From the NCBI GenBank assembly GCA_001683825.1, contig LXTR01000069.1:62001-126000 (forward strand): 64,000 nucleotides of DNA. The letters are read 5' to 3'. Below are positions 39,886 through 48,723 of the stretch, one piece after another. The DNA comes from Flavobacteriaceae bacterium CP2B. GTDB lineage: Bacteria > Bacteroidota > Bacteroidia > Flavobacteriales > Flavobacteriaceae. The position numbers and the translations under genes are program-made. The notes below the pieces were generated by a model. The model saw only the letters and a program-made list of their open reading frames with translations. It was not told the origin of the DNA and did not search any database. The number at the start of each line of letters is the position of its first letter. Within the stretch, counting starts at the first letter, position 1.

Positions 39886-42401
39886 TAAGTTGGTTGGTTT
39901 TTAAACCGCCGGCGCTTCCACCATTTAACCCCTTCGTACCAGTTTACAAAAATGAAACCGGAGAGCACGCAAAGGCCCAGTTGCTGCAGGCTTAGTGTTT
40001 CAAATTCGAAAAACCTCGCCAGGGGCTCCACATAGATCAGCAATAGGGTGATCAGGGATGTGATGCCAATAATTAAAGGAACGAGCACATTGCGGTATGC
40101 CAGGGTGGTGAGCAAAGAATAGTAAAAGGACCGGTTCACCAGGGTCAGGAAAATGTTGGATACCATGAGCATGGTAAAAACCATGGCACGGGTCAGGTTC
40201 TCGCTATAACCGTGCTGTACTGCATATTGATACACCAACAAAGCCCCCAGGGTGATCATCAGGCCTTGAACAATGCTCGTCATGAGTTCCTTCCCATTGA
40301 AAAAGGTATCGGTAAAGGGCCGGGGTTTGCGTTCCATACTATGCTTTTCCATGGGTTCGTTTTCATAAATAATAGAACAGGTAGGCCCCATTATGAGTTC
40401 GAGCAGGATGATATGAATGGGCGAGAAGATATTCGGGTATACCCATGACAGCGCGAGGGGTAAGAAGACGGTCAGGATAATGGGGATATGGATCGAGATC
40501 ACATACTGTATGGCCTTTTTCAGGTTGTCATAGATTTTTCGGCCCATGGCAATGGCATCCACCATTTTTGAGAAGTCGTCTTCGAGCAAGATCAATGCCG
40601 CAGAATCCTTTGCGATGGCCGTTCCTTTTTGTCCCATGGCAACTCCGATATGCGCGGCTTTCAAGGCGGGTCCGTCATTGATCCCGTCCCCGGTCATGGC
40701 CACGATCTCCCCGTTTGCCTTCAGGGCATTGATCACCCGTAGCTTGGCCTCCGGGAACATCCGGGTGTAAATATGCACATGTGCAACGGTCTTTTGCAAT
40801 TCCTTGTCATCCATGGGCAAAAGGGCATCGCCTTCCAGGAGCGTCCCTTCATCCTGGAAATGTATCTGGTCTGCGATGGCCCGGGTAGTAATGCTGTTAT
40901 CGCCCGTGATTATGTTGATTCCTATACCCGCGTCCCGGAATGCCTGGAAGACTTTTTGGATGTTTTCCTTGGGGGGGTCGTAGAAGGCCACCAGCCCCAT
41001 GAATCTGAATCTAAAGTTTTGCTGCTTCGGGGGGAAGTCCTGCCCTTTAAAGGTGCTTTCGCCCACCCCGAGGATACGGTATCCCTGCCCGGCCAATTGG
41101 CTGAGGGCCTTGTGTACCTTGGTGAATTCTGCTGCCGGCAGCCCCGAAAGCGCCAGGATTGCCTCAGGCGCCCCTTTGGCCGCAATTATGCGATGGCCTT
41201 TTTGATCCTCGAAGATATGGGTCATCATGGGGGGTTTTCCCCCCAGGGGGTACTCATGGACCATTTTGTAAAGCGGACGTTCATCCTTCCCTTCAAAGCT
41301 ATTTTTATACGCCTTGTGCAATGCGAGCTCCATGGGATCGAAGGGAATGGGCTCACTGGCCCACATAGCCATCCTGATAAGCGCCCGGCCTTCGTCGGTC
41401 ATTCCCCTTGAGGGATCGGAAATGGTGTCGGTACCCATTTCATACATCCGTACCAGGGCCATTTCATTCTTGGTGATGGTCCCGGTTTTATCCGAACAGA
41501 TCACTGTGGCGCTCCCCAGGGTTTCCACGGTTTTCATTTGCTTTACCACGATCCCCATTTTCATCAGCCGCCAGGCACCCAGCGCCATAAAGGTGGTAAA
41601 GGCTACCGGGATTTCCTCGGGCAGGATACTCATGGCCAGGGTAAGGCCCTTCAACAGGCTGTCGAGAAGATCATAGGAATCAAAATAATTGATCCCCCAT
41701 ACCAAAAGGAATACGAGGATGCCTGCCGCACTCATCTTTTTGACAAAATTGTTGACCTGCAGTTCCAGGGGCGTAGGGGCTTCTTCAATTGCTTCCAGGC
41801 TCTTACCTACCTTGCCCAACCTGGTTTGGTTGCCTATTTCGGTCACCTTGATAATGGCCAGCCCGCTTATAACAATGGTACCACGGTATACCCTGTTATC
41901 TTTTGATTCCGGGTCCTTGAAAACCGCGAGCGACTCTCCGGTAAGGAGGGATTCATCTACCGAGAAATCGTTGGAATGGATAATGGTCCCGTCGGCGGCA
42001 ATGGTCGCCCCTTGTTCTGCCATCAGAAGATCGTCCTTCACGACTTCTTCAATGGCGATGTTCTCAACTTCCCCCTCCCGGATCACCTGGCAATGCGGTT
42101 GGCTTATAGTATTTAATTTATCGAGGGCGGTCCTGCTCCTTGAGTCCTGGTACAATGATATCCCCGCGACCAGTAAGATGGCAACCCCTAAAAAAAGGCC
42201 GTCCCCTGTTTCCCCCAAAATGAAATAAATCGTAGAGGTTACCAGCAACAAAAGGACCATGGGTTCTGTGAGCAGGCTTTTGATCACCCGGAGAAAGGCA
42301 TTTTCTTTCTTAAAGCTAAGTGTATTACTTCCGTATTGGGCCCTGCTTTCTGCCACTTGCCGGGGCGACAGGCCATTTACCTTAAAATGACTAATGGACA
42401 T
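39885..42401 (-). CDS. P-type cation-transporting ATPase (type II)
   Basis: An 838-residue P-type ATPase. An N-terminal cation-ATPase domain (LSPRQVAESRAQYGSNTL) precedes the actuator with LTGES, helix 4 with PEEIPVAF (the PEGLP-equivalent of type II pumps), the phosphorylation site DKTGTITKNEM and the hinge TGDGINDGPALKAAHIGVAMG, followed by six C-terminal helices. It pumps Ca2+ or a related cation; selectivity cannot be fixed from these motifs. There is no operator in the 158-bp spacer upstream; a -7-like TATTTTAT is at 42422-42429 on the minus strand. Confidence 0.9.
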   Translation of the reverse strand: MSISHFKVNGLSPRQVAESRAQYGSNTLSFKKENAFLRVIKSLLTEPMVLLLLVTSTIYFILGETGDGLFLGVAILLVAGISLYQDSRSRTALDKLNTISQPHCQVIREGEVENIAIEEVVKDDLLMAEQGATIAADGTIIHSNDFSVDESLLTGESLAVFKDPESKDNRVYRGTIVISGLAIIKVTEIGNQTRLGKVGKSLEAIEEAPTPLELQVNNFVKKMSAAGILVFLLVWGINYFDSYDLLDSLLKGLTLAMSILPEEIPVAFTTFMALGAWRLMKMGIVVKQMKTVETLGSATVICSDKTGTITKNEMALVRMYEMGTDTISDPSRGMTDEGRALIRMAMWASEPIPFDPMELALHKAYKNSFEGKDERPLYKMVHEYPLGGKPPMMTHIFEDQKGHRIIAAKGAPEAILALSGLPAAEFTKVHKALSQLAGQGYRILGVGESTFKGQDFPPKQQNFRFRFMGLVAFYDPPKENIQKVFQAFRDAGIGINIITGDNSITTRAIADQIHFQDEGTLLEGDALLPMDDKELQKTVAHVHIYTRMFPEAKLRVINALKANGEIVAMTGDGINDGPALKAAHIGVAMGQKGTAIAKDSAALILLEDDFSKMVDAIAMGRKIYDNLKKAIQYVISIHIPIILTVFLPLALSWVYPNIFSPIHIILLELIMGPTCSIIYENEPMEKHSMERKPRPFTDTFFNGKELMTSIVQGLMITLGALLVYQYAVQHGYSENLTRAMVFTMLMVSNIFLTLVNRSFYYSLLTTLAYRNVLVPLIIGITSLITLLLIYVEPLARFFEFETLSLQQLGLCVLSGFIFVNWYEGVKWWKRRRFKNQPT

Positions 42402-42466
42402 TTGCTGGGATTAATTCCTCCATAAAATACGGACTTTTATTTTGAAATTGGAGACACTTTCTTTTC

Positions 42467-42483
42467 TGCCAGGATGCCTGGCA
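42467..42483. repeat. Hairpin between FMN-binding and ATPase genes
   Basis: TGCCAGG-ATG-CCTGGCA, a perfect 7-bp stem, lies between the stop of the FMN-binding gene and the ATPase start. It may separate the two transcripts, but no T-run follows on the minus strand. Confidence 0.4.
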
Positions 42484-42559
42484 GGCCCGTACGAACAAAA
42501 TGGCTGTATGGGGATAGAATCCGGGTAAGCCGGAGGAGCCGCGGTGCCCCGCACCGGGA

Positions 42560-43204
42560 TCATCGGACCCGGGACAGCGTTTCATTGACTATGGCCACTG
42601 CTGCCGCGCTGGTTATGGTGGCTCCAGACACCCCATCCACCATTTTTTGCCCCTGCTGCAGCTCCTTGTTCGTCTGCCGAAGTCCAAAGACGGGTTTTCC
42701 CGGGGCCAGTGCCTGCCCGGCGAATTGTGTTTCAAAGGATTTCCGGGTGATACCGGCTCCGTATCCGTCAGATTCGGCCTTGTGCCCGAATTGGATTTCT
42801 TTCACCCTGCTGTGGGTGCTGTCCAGCCGAATTAAAGCCCAGATACCCCCCACAAAACCCCTTCCGGAGGACACCAATATACGGTCGCCCCCTGTTTTCA
42901 GGTCAAATACGGGGATGGCAGTAGCGGGTTTCCCTTGCGTAATTGCGCGGTATACTTTCAGCGCTTTTTCCGGATCGCAGGGTTGCATGCTGCTATCCCG
43001 GGGGATTAGGCCGTAGGAAAACGCTTCCAGGGATGCATCTGCGAACCCTGCAAATGCCGCCAAATCGCCCGGAAGTTTTGGCGAAGGGGCAACGGTTTTG
43101 GGAACCGGGGTAACAGGCTGGGGTTCTTTAACGTTTTCCCGGCAGTTCAAAAATAGGATTGATACGATCAGGAGTAAAGCATTTCGGACTATGGTATACA
43201 TCAT
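42560..43204 (-). CDS. FMN-binding domain lipoprotein (NqrC/RnfG-like)
   Basis: A 214-residue exported protein. The signal peptide LLLIVSILFLNC ends in a lipobox-like Cys. A proline-rich linker follows, then an FMN-binding domain ending in VDGVSGATITSAA. S-G-A-T-I-T is the site where ApbE attaches FMN through the threonine in NqrC, RnfG and related proteins. It is a single-domain extracytosolic electron carrier. No ApbE or membrane redox partner is in the window. The start is ATG 43204 or 43201. It is third in an operon with the WG-repeat and SDR genes. Confidence 0.8.
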   Translation of the reverse strand: MMYTIVRNALLLIVSILFLNCRENVKEPQPVTPVPKTVAPSPKLPGDLAAFAGFADASLEAFSYGLIPRDSSMQPCDPEKALKVYRAITQGKPATAIPVFDLKTGGDRILVSSGRGFVGGIWALIRLDSTHSRVKEIQFGHKAESDGYGAGITRKSFETQFAGQALAPGKPVFGLRQTNKELQQGQKMVDGVSGATITSAAAVAIVNETLSRVR

Positions 43205-43223
43205 TTTTTTTGAATTCCGGGAT

Positions 43224-43985
43224 TCAGGCGGTAGCCATCCCCCCATCAATAACATAGGTGCTGCCGGTAATAACCCGGCTTTCGTCTGAGGCGAGGAAGA
43301 GGGTAAGGGACGCGATTTCCGATGCTTCCGCGTAGCGGCCCAAAGGGATACTGGCTTCGAAGTTTTCACGGGCCTGACGGGCATTTTCAGGGCTTATTTC
43401 CATTTCAATGCGCCGCATCATTTGGGTATGCACCGGCCCCGGGTGGATGCTGTTCACGCGTATGTTCCTGGGGGCGTATTCCAGCGCGGCGGTACGCATG
43501 ACCCCTATGGTTCCGTGCTTGCTCGCCACATAGGCCCCCAGGCCGGGAAATCCTTTCAGCCCTGCCACAGATGAGGTGATAATGACACTGCTGCCATCCT
43601 CCATATGGGGGATGACGTATTTGCAGCCGAGCCATACGCCTTTCAGGTTAACGGCCATCACCCGGTCAAACATCTCATCGGGATATTCGGCAATCGGGCT
43701 CGAGCCACCTTCAATACCGGCATTGCTGAAGAATACATGGATGCTGCCAAATAATTCCTTTGCTCTTTTGGCATAGGCTACCACATCCGCTGTTTTGGAA
43801 ACATCGGCGACGAAGGATTCGAGGCCGGGCTGTGACAATTCTGCCACCGTTGCCCGCAGTGCTTCTTCATCGTTGTCCACCAACAGGACTTTGGCCCCTT
43901 CTTCCAGAAAAAGGGCAGCCGTGCGCTTTCCAATCCCATTGGCGCCCCCGGTGATGATGGCGACCTTGTCCTTTAAGCGGTTCAT
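43224..43985 (-). CDS. Short-chain dehydrogenase/reductase
   Basis: A 253-residue classical SDR. The cofactor loop GGANGIGKRTA (TGxxxGIG), NNAG-equivalent SNAGIEG, catalytic Ser in SSVAG and the Y-x-x-x-K pair in YVASKHG are all present, with a C-terminal SRVITGSTYVIDGGM. The acidic residue after the second strand (LLVDND) suggests NAD+ rather than NADP+. Substrate unknown. It lies 16 bp after the WG-repeat gene and 19 bp before the FMN-binding lipoprotein. Confidence 0.9.
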   Translation of the reverse strand: MNRLKDKVAIITGGANGIGKRTAALFLEEGAKVLLVDNDEEALRATVAELSQPGLESFVADVSKTADVVAYAKRAKELFGSIHVFFSNAGIEGGSSPIAEYPDEMFDRVMAVNLKGVWLGCKYVIPHMEDGSSVIITSSVAGLKGFPGLGAYVASKHGTIGVMRTAALEYAPRNIRVNSIHPGPVHTQMMRRIEMEISPENARQARENFEASIPLGRYAEASEIASLTLFLASDESRVITGSTYVIDGGMATA

Positions 43986-44001
43986 ACGTATGGTGTTATC
44001 G

Positions 44002-44631
44002 TTAGAGGGTTATTTTGCGAATTTCCCAGGTGTTGGCCTTGTCTTTTACCGCCAGCAACCCGGGTCCCAGGAGCTTGCTGTTGAGTTTGGGCAGGGTATA
44101 TCGTTTATAGGACATCTGTATGTTGTCCCTTTGTTCTACAAGCCGCATGATCTCCCCCTGAGTGTTCAAAATCACCTCGCTGAATTTAAAGTCATAAATA
44201 CGCAGCTGGAATTTATTTTCGCCCCTGAAGGTTTTGGTCAGCAATATGCCCACGGCATAGCCATCCTCAAACTCCGTGACGTTCAGGTATTCGGGTTCTA
44301 CCACGACCTTACCGTTGGTATCGATAAACCCATATACCGGTATTTGTTCTTCTTCGAGCATTTTCCGGATCATGCAACGCCCGTCCCTGAACTGGGGATT
44401 CCGGATACCCGCCACATCCTGGCTGCCGGAGGCATCCTCTTGCCATACCAGGTCTGACCTGAAGTCGATTACCAGGGCCCCGCTTTTATCGATGAACCCC
44501 CACTGATCTCCTTTCCTGACGGCTGCCAGGCCTTCGCTGAACGGGGCAATTTCTTCCAGGCCACGGATGTCCTGTGCCTGGGTGATGAACGGGAGTAGTA
44601 AGAGTACGAGAAGTATGCGAGTCATTTTCAT
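44002..44631 (-). CDS. WG-repeat secreted protein
   Basis: A 209-residue secreted protein with a signal peptide (cleavage near TQAQ) and WG/beta-strand repeats: QWGFIDKSGALVI and VYGFIDTNGKVVV are two clear units of the (W/Y)GFI(D)xxG-x-x-V type. WG-repeat proteins are thought to make beta-structured binding surfaces. It leads an operon with the SDR and FMN-binding genes and is preceded by operator 17. Function unknown. Confidence 0.82.
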   Translation of the reverse strand: MKMTRILLVLLLLPFITQAQDIRGLEEIAPFSEGLAAVRKGDQWGFIDKSGALVIDFRSDLVWQEDASGSQDVAGIRNPQFRDGRCMIRKMLEEEQIPVYGFIDTNGKVVVEPEYLNVTEFEDGYAVGILLTKTFRGENKFQLRIYDFKFSEVILNTQGEIMRLVEQRDNIQMSYKRYTLPKLNSKLLGPGLLAVKDKANTWEIRKITL

Positions 44632-44661
44632 AATCGTATAATTTTAAAATTCGTGACGGGC

Positions 44662-44705
44662 CTAAAGTACCCATCCTGGGATACAAAAAATATGACGAGG
44701 GTCAT
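44662..44705 (-). promoter_or_regulatory. Operator-promoter 17, WG-repeat/SDR/FMN-binding operon
   Basis: The operator ATGACGAGGGTCAT is at 44692-44705. The minus-strand -7 box TACTTTAG is at 44662-44669, with centres 33 bp apart. Confidence 0.82.
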
Positions 44706-44740
44706 CAGAACCAGGTATTTAATACTGGTTTCGCCTGTGT

Positions 44741-45193
44741 TCATATAGGGAGCCGGGTATGGATCAGTGCCTTCAGGTCTTTGGGCAGCACATCCCGTAT
44801 GTCTTCCATTTCACCCTGGGAAACGTATTTGCGCAGGAAGATCAGGGTGGCATCAATGTAGTGCTCTGCCAGTTCATCACTGTATTCGAAATCCGCATTA
44901 GCCGAAGGGCCGTCGTGTTTCCGGACCAGCTCAATAAAATCTTTGATGGTTTTTACCTTGGGCCTGGCTTTTTTAATAGACCAGCCATTGACATACACGG
45001 CTTTCACAAACATGGGTAGCTGGGCAATGAGCTGTACGGATTCTTCGGGGGTGATCAGGTCGCGCAGGGCGTGTAGGATTGCCGTAAAGATCCTCCCGGC
45101 TCTGTCTTTTTCGTCTTCCAGGCTCATGTGCCAGGCATATTCATTGAGGAAGGTGTTGGCATCGGCCGCGTACTGGTTGAAATTAAGTGCCAT
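44741..45193 (-). CDS. DUF2267 family protein
   Basis: A 150-residue all-helical soluble protein of the DUF2267 family, with the ALRDLITPEESVQLIAQLP core that marks the family and WSIKKAR in the middle. Such proteins are frequently found with Usps, Hsp20 and related stress genes; their role is unknown. ATG 45193 lies about 23 bases after the predicted transcript start. It has its own operator (45250-45263). Confidence 0.87.
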   Translation of the reverse strand: MALNFNQYAADANTFLNEYAWHMSLEDEKDRAGRIFTAILHALRDLITPEESVQLIAQLPMFVKAVYVNGWSIKKARPKVKTIKDFIELVRKHDGPSANADFEYSDELAEHYIDATLIFLRKYVSQGEMEDIRDVLPKDLKALIHTRLPI

Positions 45194-45219
45194 AATTCGT
45201 TGTTTTTAAGGGATTCCTT

Positions 45220-45263
45220 TAAAGGAAAGCAATGTGGGCCACACCTGAAATGACCGGGATCAT
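45220..45263 (-). promoter_or_regulatory. Operator-promoter 18, DUF2267 gene
   Basis: The operator ATGACCGGGATCAT is at 45250-45263. The minus-strand -7 box TTCCTTTA is at 45220-45227, with centres 33 bp apart. A run of ten C (45265-45274) adjoins the operator. Confidence 0.8.
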
Positions 45264-45309
45264 ACCCCCCCCCCGGTTTCTGGTTGGCACGGGAAGCGCT
45301 GCCCAGGGG

Positions 45310-46008
45310 TCAGGCAATATGCAAGGCGATATCCACCATTTCGCTAAAAGAGGTCTCCCGTTCTTCAGAGGAGGCGCGTTCTCCATGGACCAGCGAATCG
45401 GAAATGGTCAGAATGGCCAGGGCTTTCACCCTGTGGCGGGCGGCGATGGTATACAGGCCGGCGGCTTCCATTTCCACACATAAAACGCCATACCGGGCCC
45501 AGAGCTTGTAGTCTTCGGGGTTGTCCTCGTAAAACTCATCGGCAGACAGGACATTGCCGGCCCGGATCTTCATGTTTTTTGAGCGGGCATAGAGGGCGGC
45601 TTTCATCAGGAGGTCGAAATCGGCCGTGGGCGAAAAATCGGCATTGATAAAACGCGAATTGTTGATCCCCGAGGTGGTAGAGGCGGCCATGGCGAGCACT
45701 ACGTCCCTTATGCCGATATCTGGCTGGTAGGAACCGGCAGACCCGACCCGGATGATGTTCTTCACCCCGTAGTCGTTGATGAGTTCATGGTAATAGATCA
45801 TGGCCGAAGGAATGCCCATCCCACTGCCCTGGACCGAAATGCGCTTGCCTTCAAAACTACCCGTATAGCCCAGCATGCCCCGGACTTCGTTATAACAGAC
45901 CGGATCCTTCAGGAAGGTTTGGGCGATCCATTTTGCCCGCAAGGGATCTCCCGGCATGAGGACAGTCTCGGCAATGGCGCCTTTTTCTGCGGAAATGTGA
46001 ACACTCAT
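45310..46008 (-). CDS. deoD: Purine-nucleoside phosphorylase
   Basis: A 232-residue enzyme that aligns well with E. coli DeoD: VLMPGDPLRAKWIA, the phosphate-site VRGMLGYTG and RVGSAGS, GVEMEAAGLY for ribose binding and ISDS with the base-binding Asp. It splits purine nucleosides with phosphate. Its ATG overlaps the end of deoC by 4 bp, making a deoC-deoD unit that turns nucleosides into ribose- or deoxyribose-phosphate and then glyceraldehyde-3-phosphate and acetaldehyde. Confidence 0.92.
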   Translation of the reverse strand: MSVHISAEKGAIAETVLMPGDPLRAKWIAQTFLKDPVCYNEVRGMLGYTGSFEGKRISVQGSGMGIPSAMIYYHELINDYGVKNIIRVGSAGSYQPDIGIRDVVLAMAASTTSGINNSRFINADFSPTADFDLLMKAALYARSKNMKIRAGNVLSADEFYEDNPEDYKLWARYGVLCVEMEAAGLYTIAARHRVKALAILTISDSLVHGERASSEERETSFSEMVDIALHIA

Positions 46009-46670
46009 GGTTTTGACGGCTTATGGGTGGATAGCAGGGCAGGTCCGGAGGAGGTGCCAATCCTTGAGGCACCAGCTGCGATGAAATCGAGGGCGGCAGC
46101 CCTGTCACGTATACCCCCCGATGCCTTCACCTTCAGGCGGTCGCCAACCACTTCTTTCATTAACTTTACATCCTCCAGGCGGGCTCCCCCTTCCCCAAAG
46201 CCGGTGGAGGTCTTTACATAATCGGCCCCGGCGGCCATCACCAGTTCACAGGCCTTCCTGATTTCGGTTGGCGTGAGCGATGCGCTCTCGATGATGACCT
46301 TTAAAGGCCGCTGGCCCATTACCTTCTTTACACGGGAAATATCATGTACTACATAAGCGTCATCCCCTGCTTTCAGGGCACCCAGGTGCAACACCATATC
46401 CAGTTCATCGGCCCCGTTGGCAATGGCATCCTCTGCCTCGTACACCTTGGAATCGGTACTCATGACCCCAAGCGGAAAACCGATGACGGTGACCAGCTTG
46501 ACCGGGCTGCCCCGCAGGAGGTAGCGGGAAAAGAGGGTATGGCTCCCATGCACACACACCCCGTAAAAGCCGTATTCCATGGCTTCATTGCACAACTGCC
46601 TGATTTCCGATACATCGGCCGAGGGCCTGAGCAGGGTATGATCTATATAATGGCGTAAATCGTACTGCAA
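46005..46670 (-). CDS. deoC: Deoxyribose-phosphate aldolase
   Basis: A 221-residue class I aldolase barrel. YVKTSTGFG carries the Schiff-base lysine and VKASGGIRD the second active-site lysine. It cleaves 2-deoxyribose-5-phosphate. No ATG lies near the conserved start; TTG 46670 (then QYDLRHYIDHTLL) is the best start, although the frame runs on to 46826. The operator at 46833-46846 points the other way and has no minus-strand box, so this gene seems outside the regulon. Minus-strand boxes TACTTTAA and TATCTTGT lie at 46682-46696. Confidence 0.9.
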   Translation of the reverse strand: MQYDLRHYIDHTLLRPSADVSEIRQLCNEAMEYGFYGVCVHGSHTLFSRYLLRGSPVKLVTVIGFPLGVMSTDSKVYEAEDAIANGADELDMVLHLGALKAGDDAYVVHDISRVKKVMGQRPLKVIIESASLTPTEIRKACELVMAAGADYVKTSTGFGEGGARLEDVKLMKEVVGDRLKVKASGGIRDRAAALDFIAAGASRIGTSSGPALLSTHKPSKP

Positions 46671-46832
46671 GAGCGGGCTATTTAAAGTACAAGATAGGAA
46701 ATACGTTTTTTTATTGATGCATTGCTCCCAAAAATAGTGTGCAACGCTCGCTTTGCCCCCGATACTGCCCGGCGTTCTCCCTGTATGGCGGAGACCCCGC
46801 CTTTTTTTACTATCTTTTCTGTACAACGGCGG

Positions 46833-46876
46833 CTGATATTAATCATGGGCGGTTAGGCCTGCTCCCAATATCTTTA
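46833..46876 (+). promoter_or_regulatory. Operator-promoter 19, second Usp cluster
   Basis: The operator CTGATATTAATCAT is at 46833-46846 and the -7 box TATCTTTA at 46869-46876, with centres 33 bp apart. The Usp start at 46898 follows by 21 bases. It probably reads through the next two Usps and the nuclease gene. Confidence 0.83.
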
Positions 46877-46897
46877 AACCCTACATACCATTGCGTG

Positions 46898-47749
46898 ATG
46901 AAAAATATCCTGATCCCTACTGATTTTTCTAAAAATGCCTGGAATGCCATTGCCTATGCCATGGAATTTTTAAAGGGGCAGCCGTGTACATTTTACTTTT
47001 TACATACCTATACCCCGAGTTTTTACCGGATGGATTATGTGTTGGGAGGACCAAGTTTCAGTGCCATTCCAGACAAGGGCCTGGATATTTCCCAGGCCGG
47101 GCTGGAGAAAACCGTGGAAGATGTCCGTAAAAAATATGGCAACCCCAACCACACCTATGAGATGTTCTCCGCGTTTAATATCCTCTCCGATGAAATCAAT
47201 GAACTGGTCACCGCGAAGGATATCCACCTGGTGGTGATGGGGACGCAGGGGGCTACGGGGGCCAAGGAGATTTTTTTGGGGAGCAATACCGTTTACGTGA
47301 TCCGCAAGGCCAAAGTCCCGGTCTTGGCCGTTCCGCAGGGGTATCAATTTAAAGCCCTTCATAAAATACTGTTCCCTACCGATTACCTTTCGCGTTATAA
47401 GGATCATGATTTGTCCCTGTTCATAGAACTGGTCAAGTTGCACAAGGCCAAAGTAACGGTGCTCCATGTGAGGGAAGGGAAGGAACTGACTGCGCAGCAA
47501 CAGGATAACAAAAAATACCTGGATCTTAGCCTGGCACAGGTTCCCCATACCATGGAAGAATTACAGGGCAGCTACGTGCCGGATGCCGTCATAGATTTTG
47601 CCGAAGCCGAGCAGGTGGGCCTGGTGACCATGATGAACCGCAAACACTCCTTCCTGGAGCGTTTGATGCTCCGGCAGAATGTCGACCAGATTGGCTTCCA
47701 CGTAAAAGTGCCTTTACTGGTGATCCGCGACACCTCCCAGGAAAGGTAA
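46898..47749 (+). CDS. Universal stress protein (second cluster, 1)
   Basis: A 283-residue tandem Usp opening KNILIPTDFSKN. The N-terminal ATP loop is GTQG-x9-GS. The degenerate C-terminal domain carries MNRKHSFLERL. The frame is open far upstream (46739), but ATG 46898 is set by the operator-promoter. Its sequence is closest to the Usp at 13155. Next in the cluster comes 47845, after 95 bp without an operator. Confidence 0.92.
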   Translation: MKNILIPTDFSKNAWNAIAYAMEFLKGQPCTFYFLHTYTPSFYRMDYVLGGPSFSAIPDKGLDISQAGLEKTVEDVRKKYGNPNHTYEMFSAFNILSDEINELVTAKDIHLVVMGTQGATGAKEIFLGSNTVYVIRKAKVPVLAVPQGYQFKALHKILFPTDYLSRYKDHDLSLFIELVKLHKAKVTVLHVREGKELTAQQQDNKKYLDLSLAQVPHTMEELQGSYVPDAVIDFAEAEQVGLVTMMNRKHSFLERLMLRQNVDQIGFHVKVPLLVIRDTSQER

Positions 47750-47844
47750 TAGGGGCCGTTAAGGAATTGAAACAAGGCTGCGTTCCCGGGCATGCTGAAT
47801 GGGGAAGGCTCCTGGACTAAAATCATAATTACACCATTGAAGCC

Positions 47845-48690
47845 ATGAAACACATCGTACTTCCTACCGATTTTTCGAAAAATTCCTGGAATGCTATTTT
47901 TACGGCCCTCAAGATGTTTGCCACTACCGAAAGCCAGTTCACCCTCTTGCATGCCTATGAACCCAAAGGGGGCGATTTACTGGGGGAAAAGACCAAGCAG
48001 CGGCTGGGTGTCCTGTACGACTCCATGGAGGGGTATTCCCAACAGGAGCTGGATAAGATTCTGGCCTACCTGGAGGAGCACCACTCCAATGACAAGCACC
48101 GCTTTGAGACGTTATCGGTTCAGGACGATTTGGAAGAAGCCCTGGAAGGATTGCTCAATAAGAGTGAAGCAGACCTTATTGTCATGGGTACCCAGGGTGC
48201 CAGTGGTACCAAAGGCATCTTCCTGGGGAGCAACACCGTGAAGGTCATCAAGAAAATCAGGAACCGCCCGATCCTGGTGGTGCCCGAGGCATTTAATTTC
48301 CAGTCGCTTAAAAAAGTGGTGTTTCCCACGGATTACAGTCGGCCCCACGAAAGCGGAGAGATGCTGCCTTTGCGTGAAATACTGCTGTCCTGGAAGGCCG
48401 CCTTGCTGGTATTTTACCTCGCCCAGGAGTTTGAGTTGAATGAAACCCAGCTGGCGGTCAAGGCCCTGCTCGGGAAACGGCTCGAAGGAATCCGGCACAG
48501 TTTCCACGAGGTGGTGAGGACCGCCCCGATTGCCGAGGCCATTGCTGATTTTGCCGAGGAAGAGGGTGCAGGGATGATCGCCCTGGTTCATTATCCTCAC
48601 ACGTTTATGGAAAAACTTACCAGGGAGCCGGTGGTGAAAAAAATAAGCTTTAGGACACAGCTTCCCCTGTTGGTGCTGCCCGACCATTAG
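47845..48690 (+). CDS. Universal stress protein (second cluster, 2)
   Basis: A 281-residue tandem Usp opening KHIVLPTDFSKN. The N-terminal ATP loop is GTQG-x9-GS. The C-terminal domain lacks it and has HYPHTFMEKL in the shared motif position. No promoter is evident in the 95-bp spacer, so it is probably read from operator-promoter 19. Confidence 0.92.
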   Translation: MKHIVLPTDFSKNSWNAIFTALKMFATTESQFTLLHAYEPKGGDLLGEKTKQRLGVLYDSMEGYSQQELDKILAYLEEHHSNDKHRFETLSVQDDLEEALEGLLNKSEADLIVMGTQGASGTKGIFLGSNTVKVIKKIRNRPILVVPEAFNFQSLKKVVFPTDYSRPHESGEMLPLREILLSWKAALLVFYLAQEFELNETQLAVKALLGKRLEGIRHSFHEVVRTAPIAEAIADFAEEEGAGMIALVHYPHTFMEKLTREPVVKKISFRTQLPLLVLPDH

Positions 48691-48723
48691 GCGCAGGGGC
48701 AGCCCCGACATAAAAACACGCGT

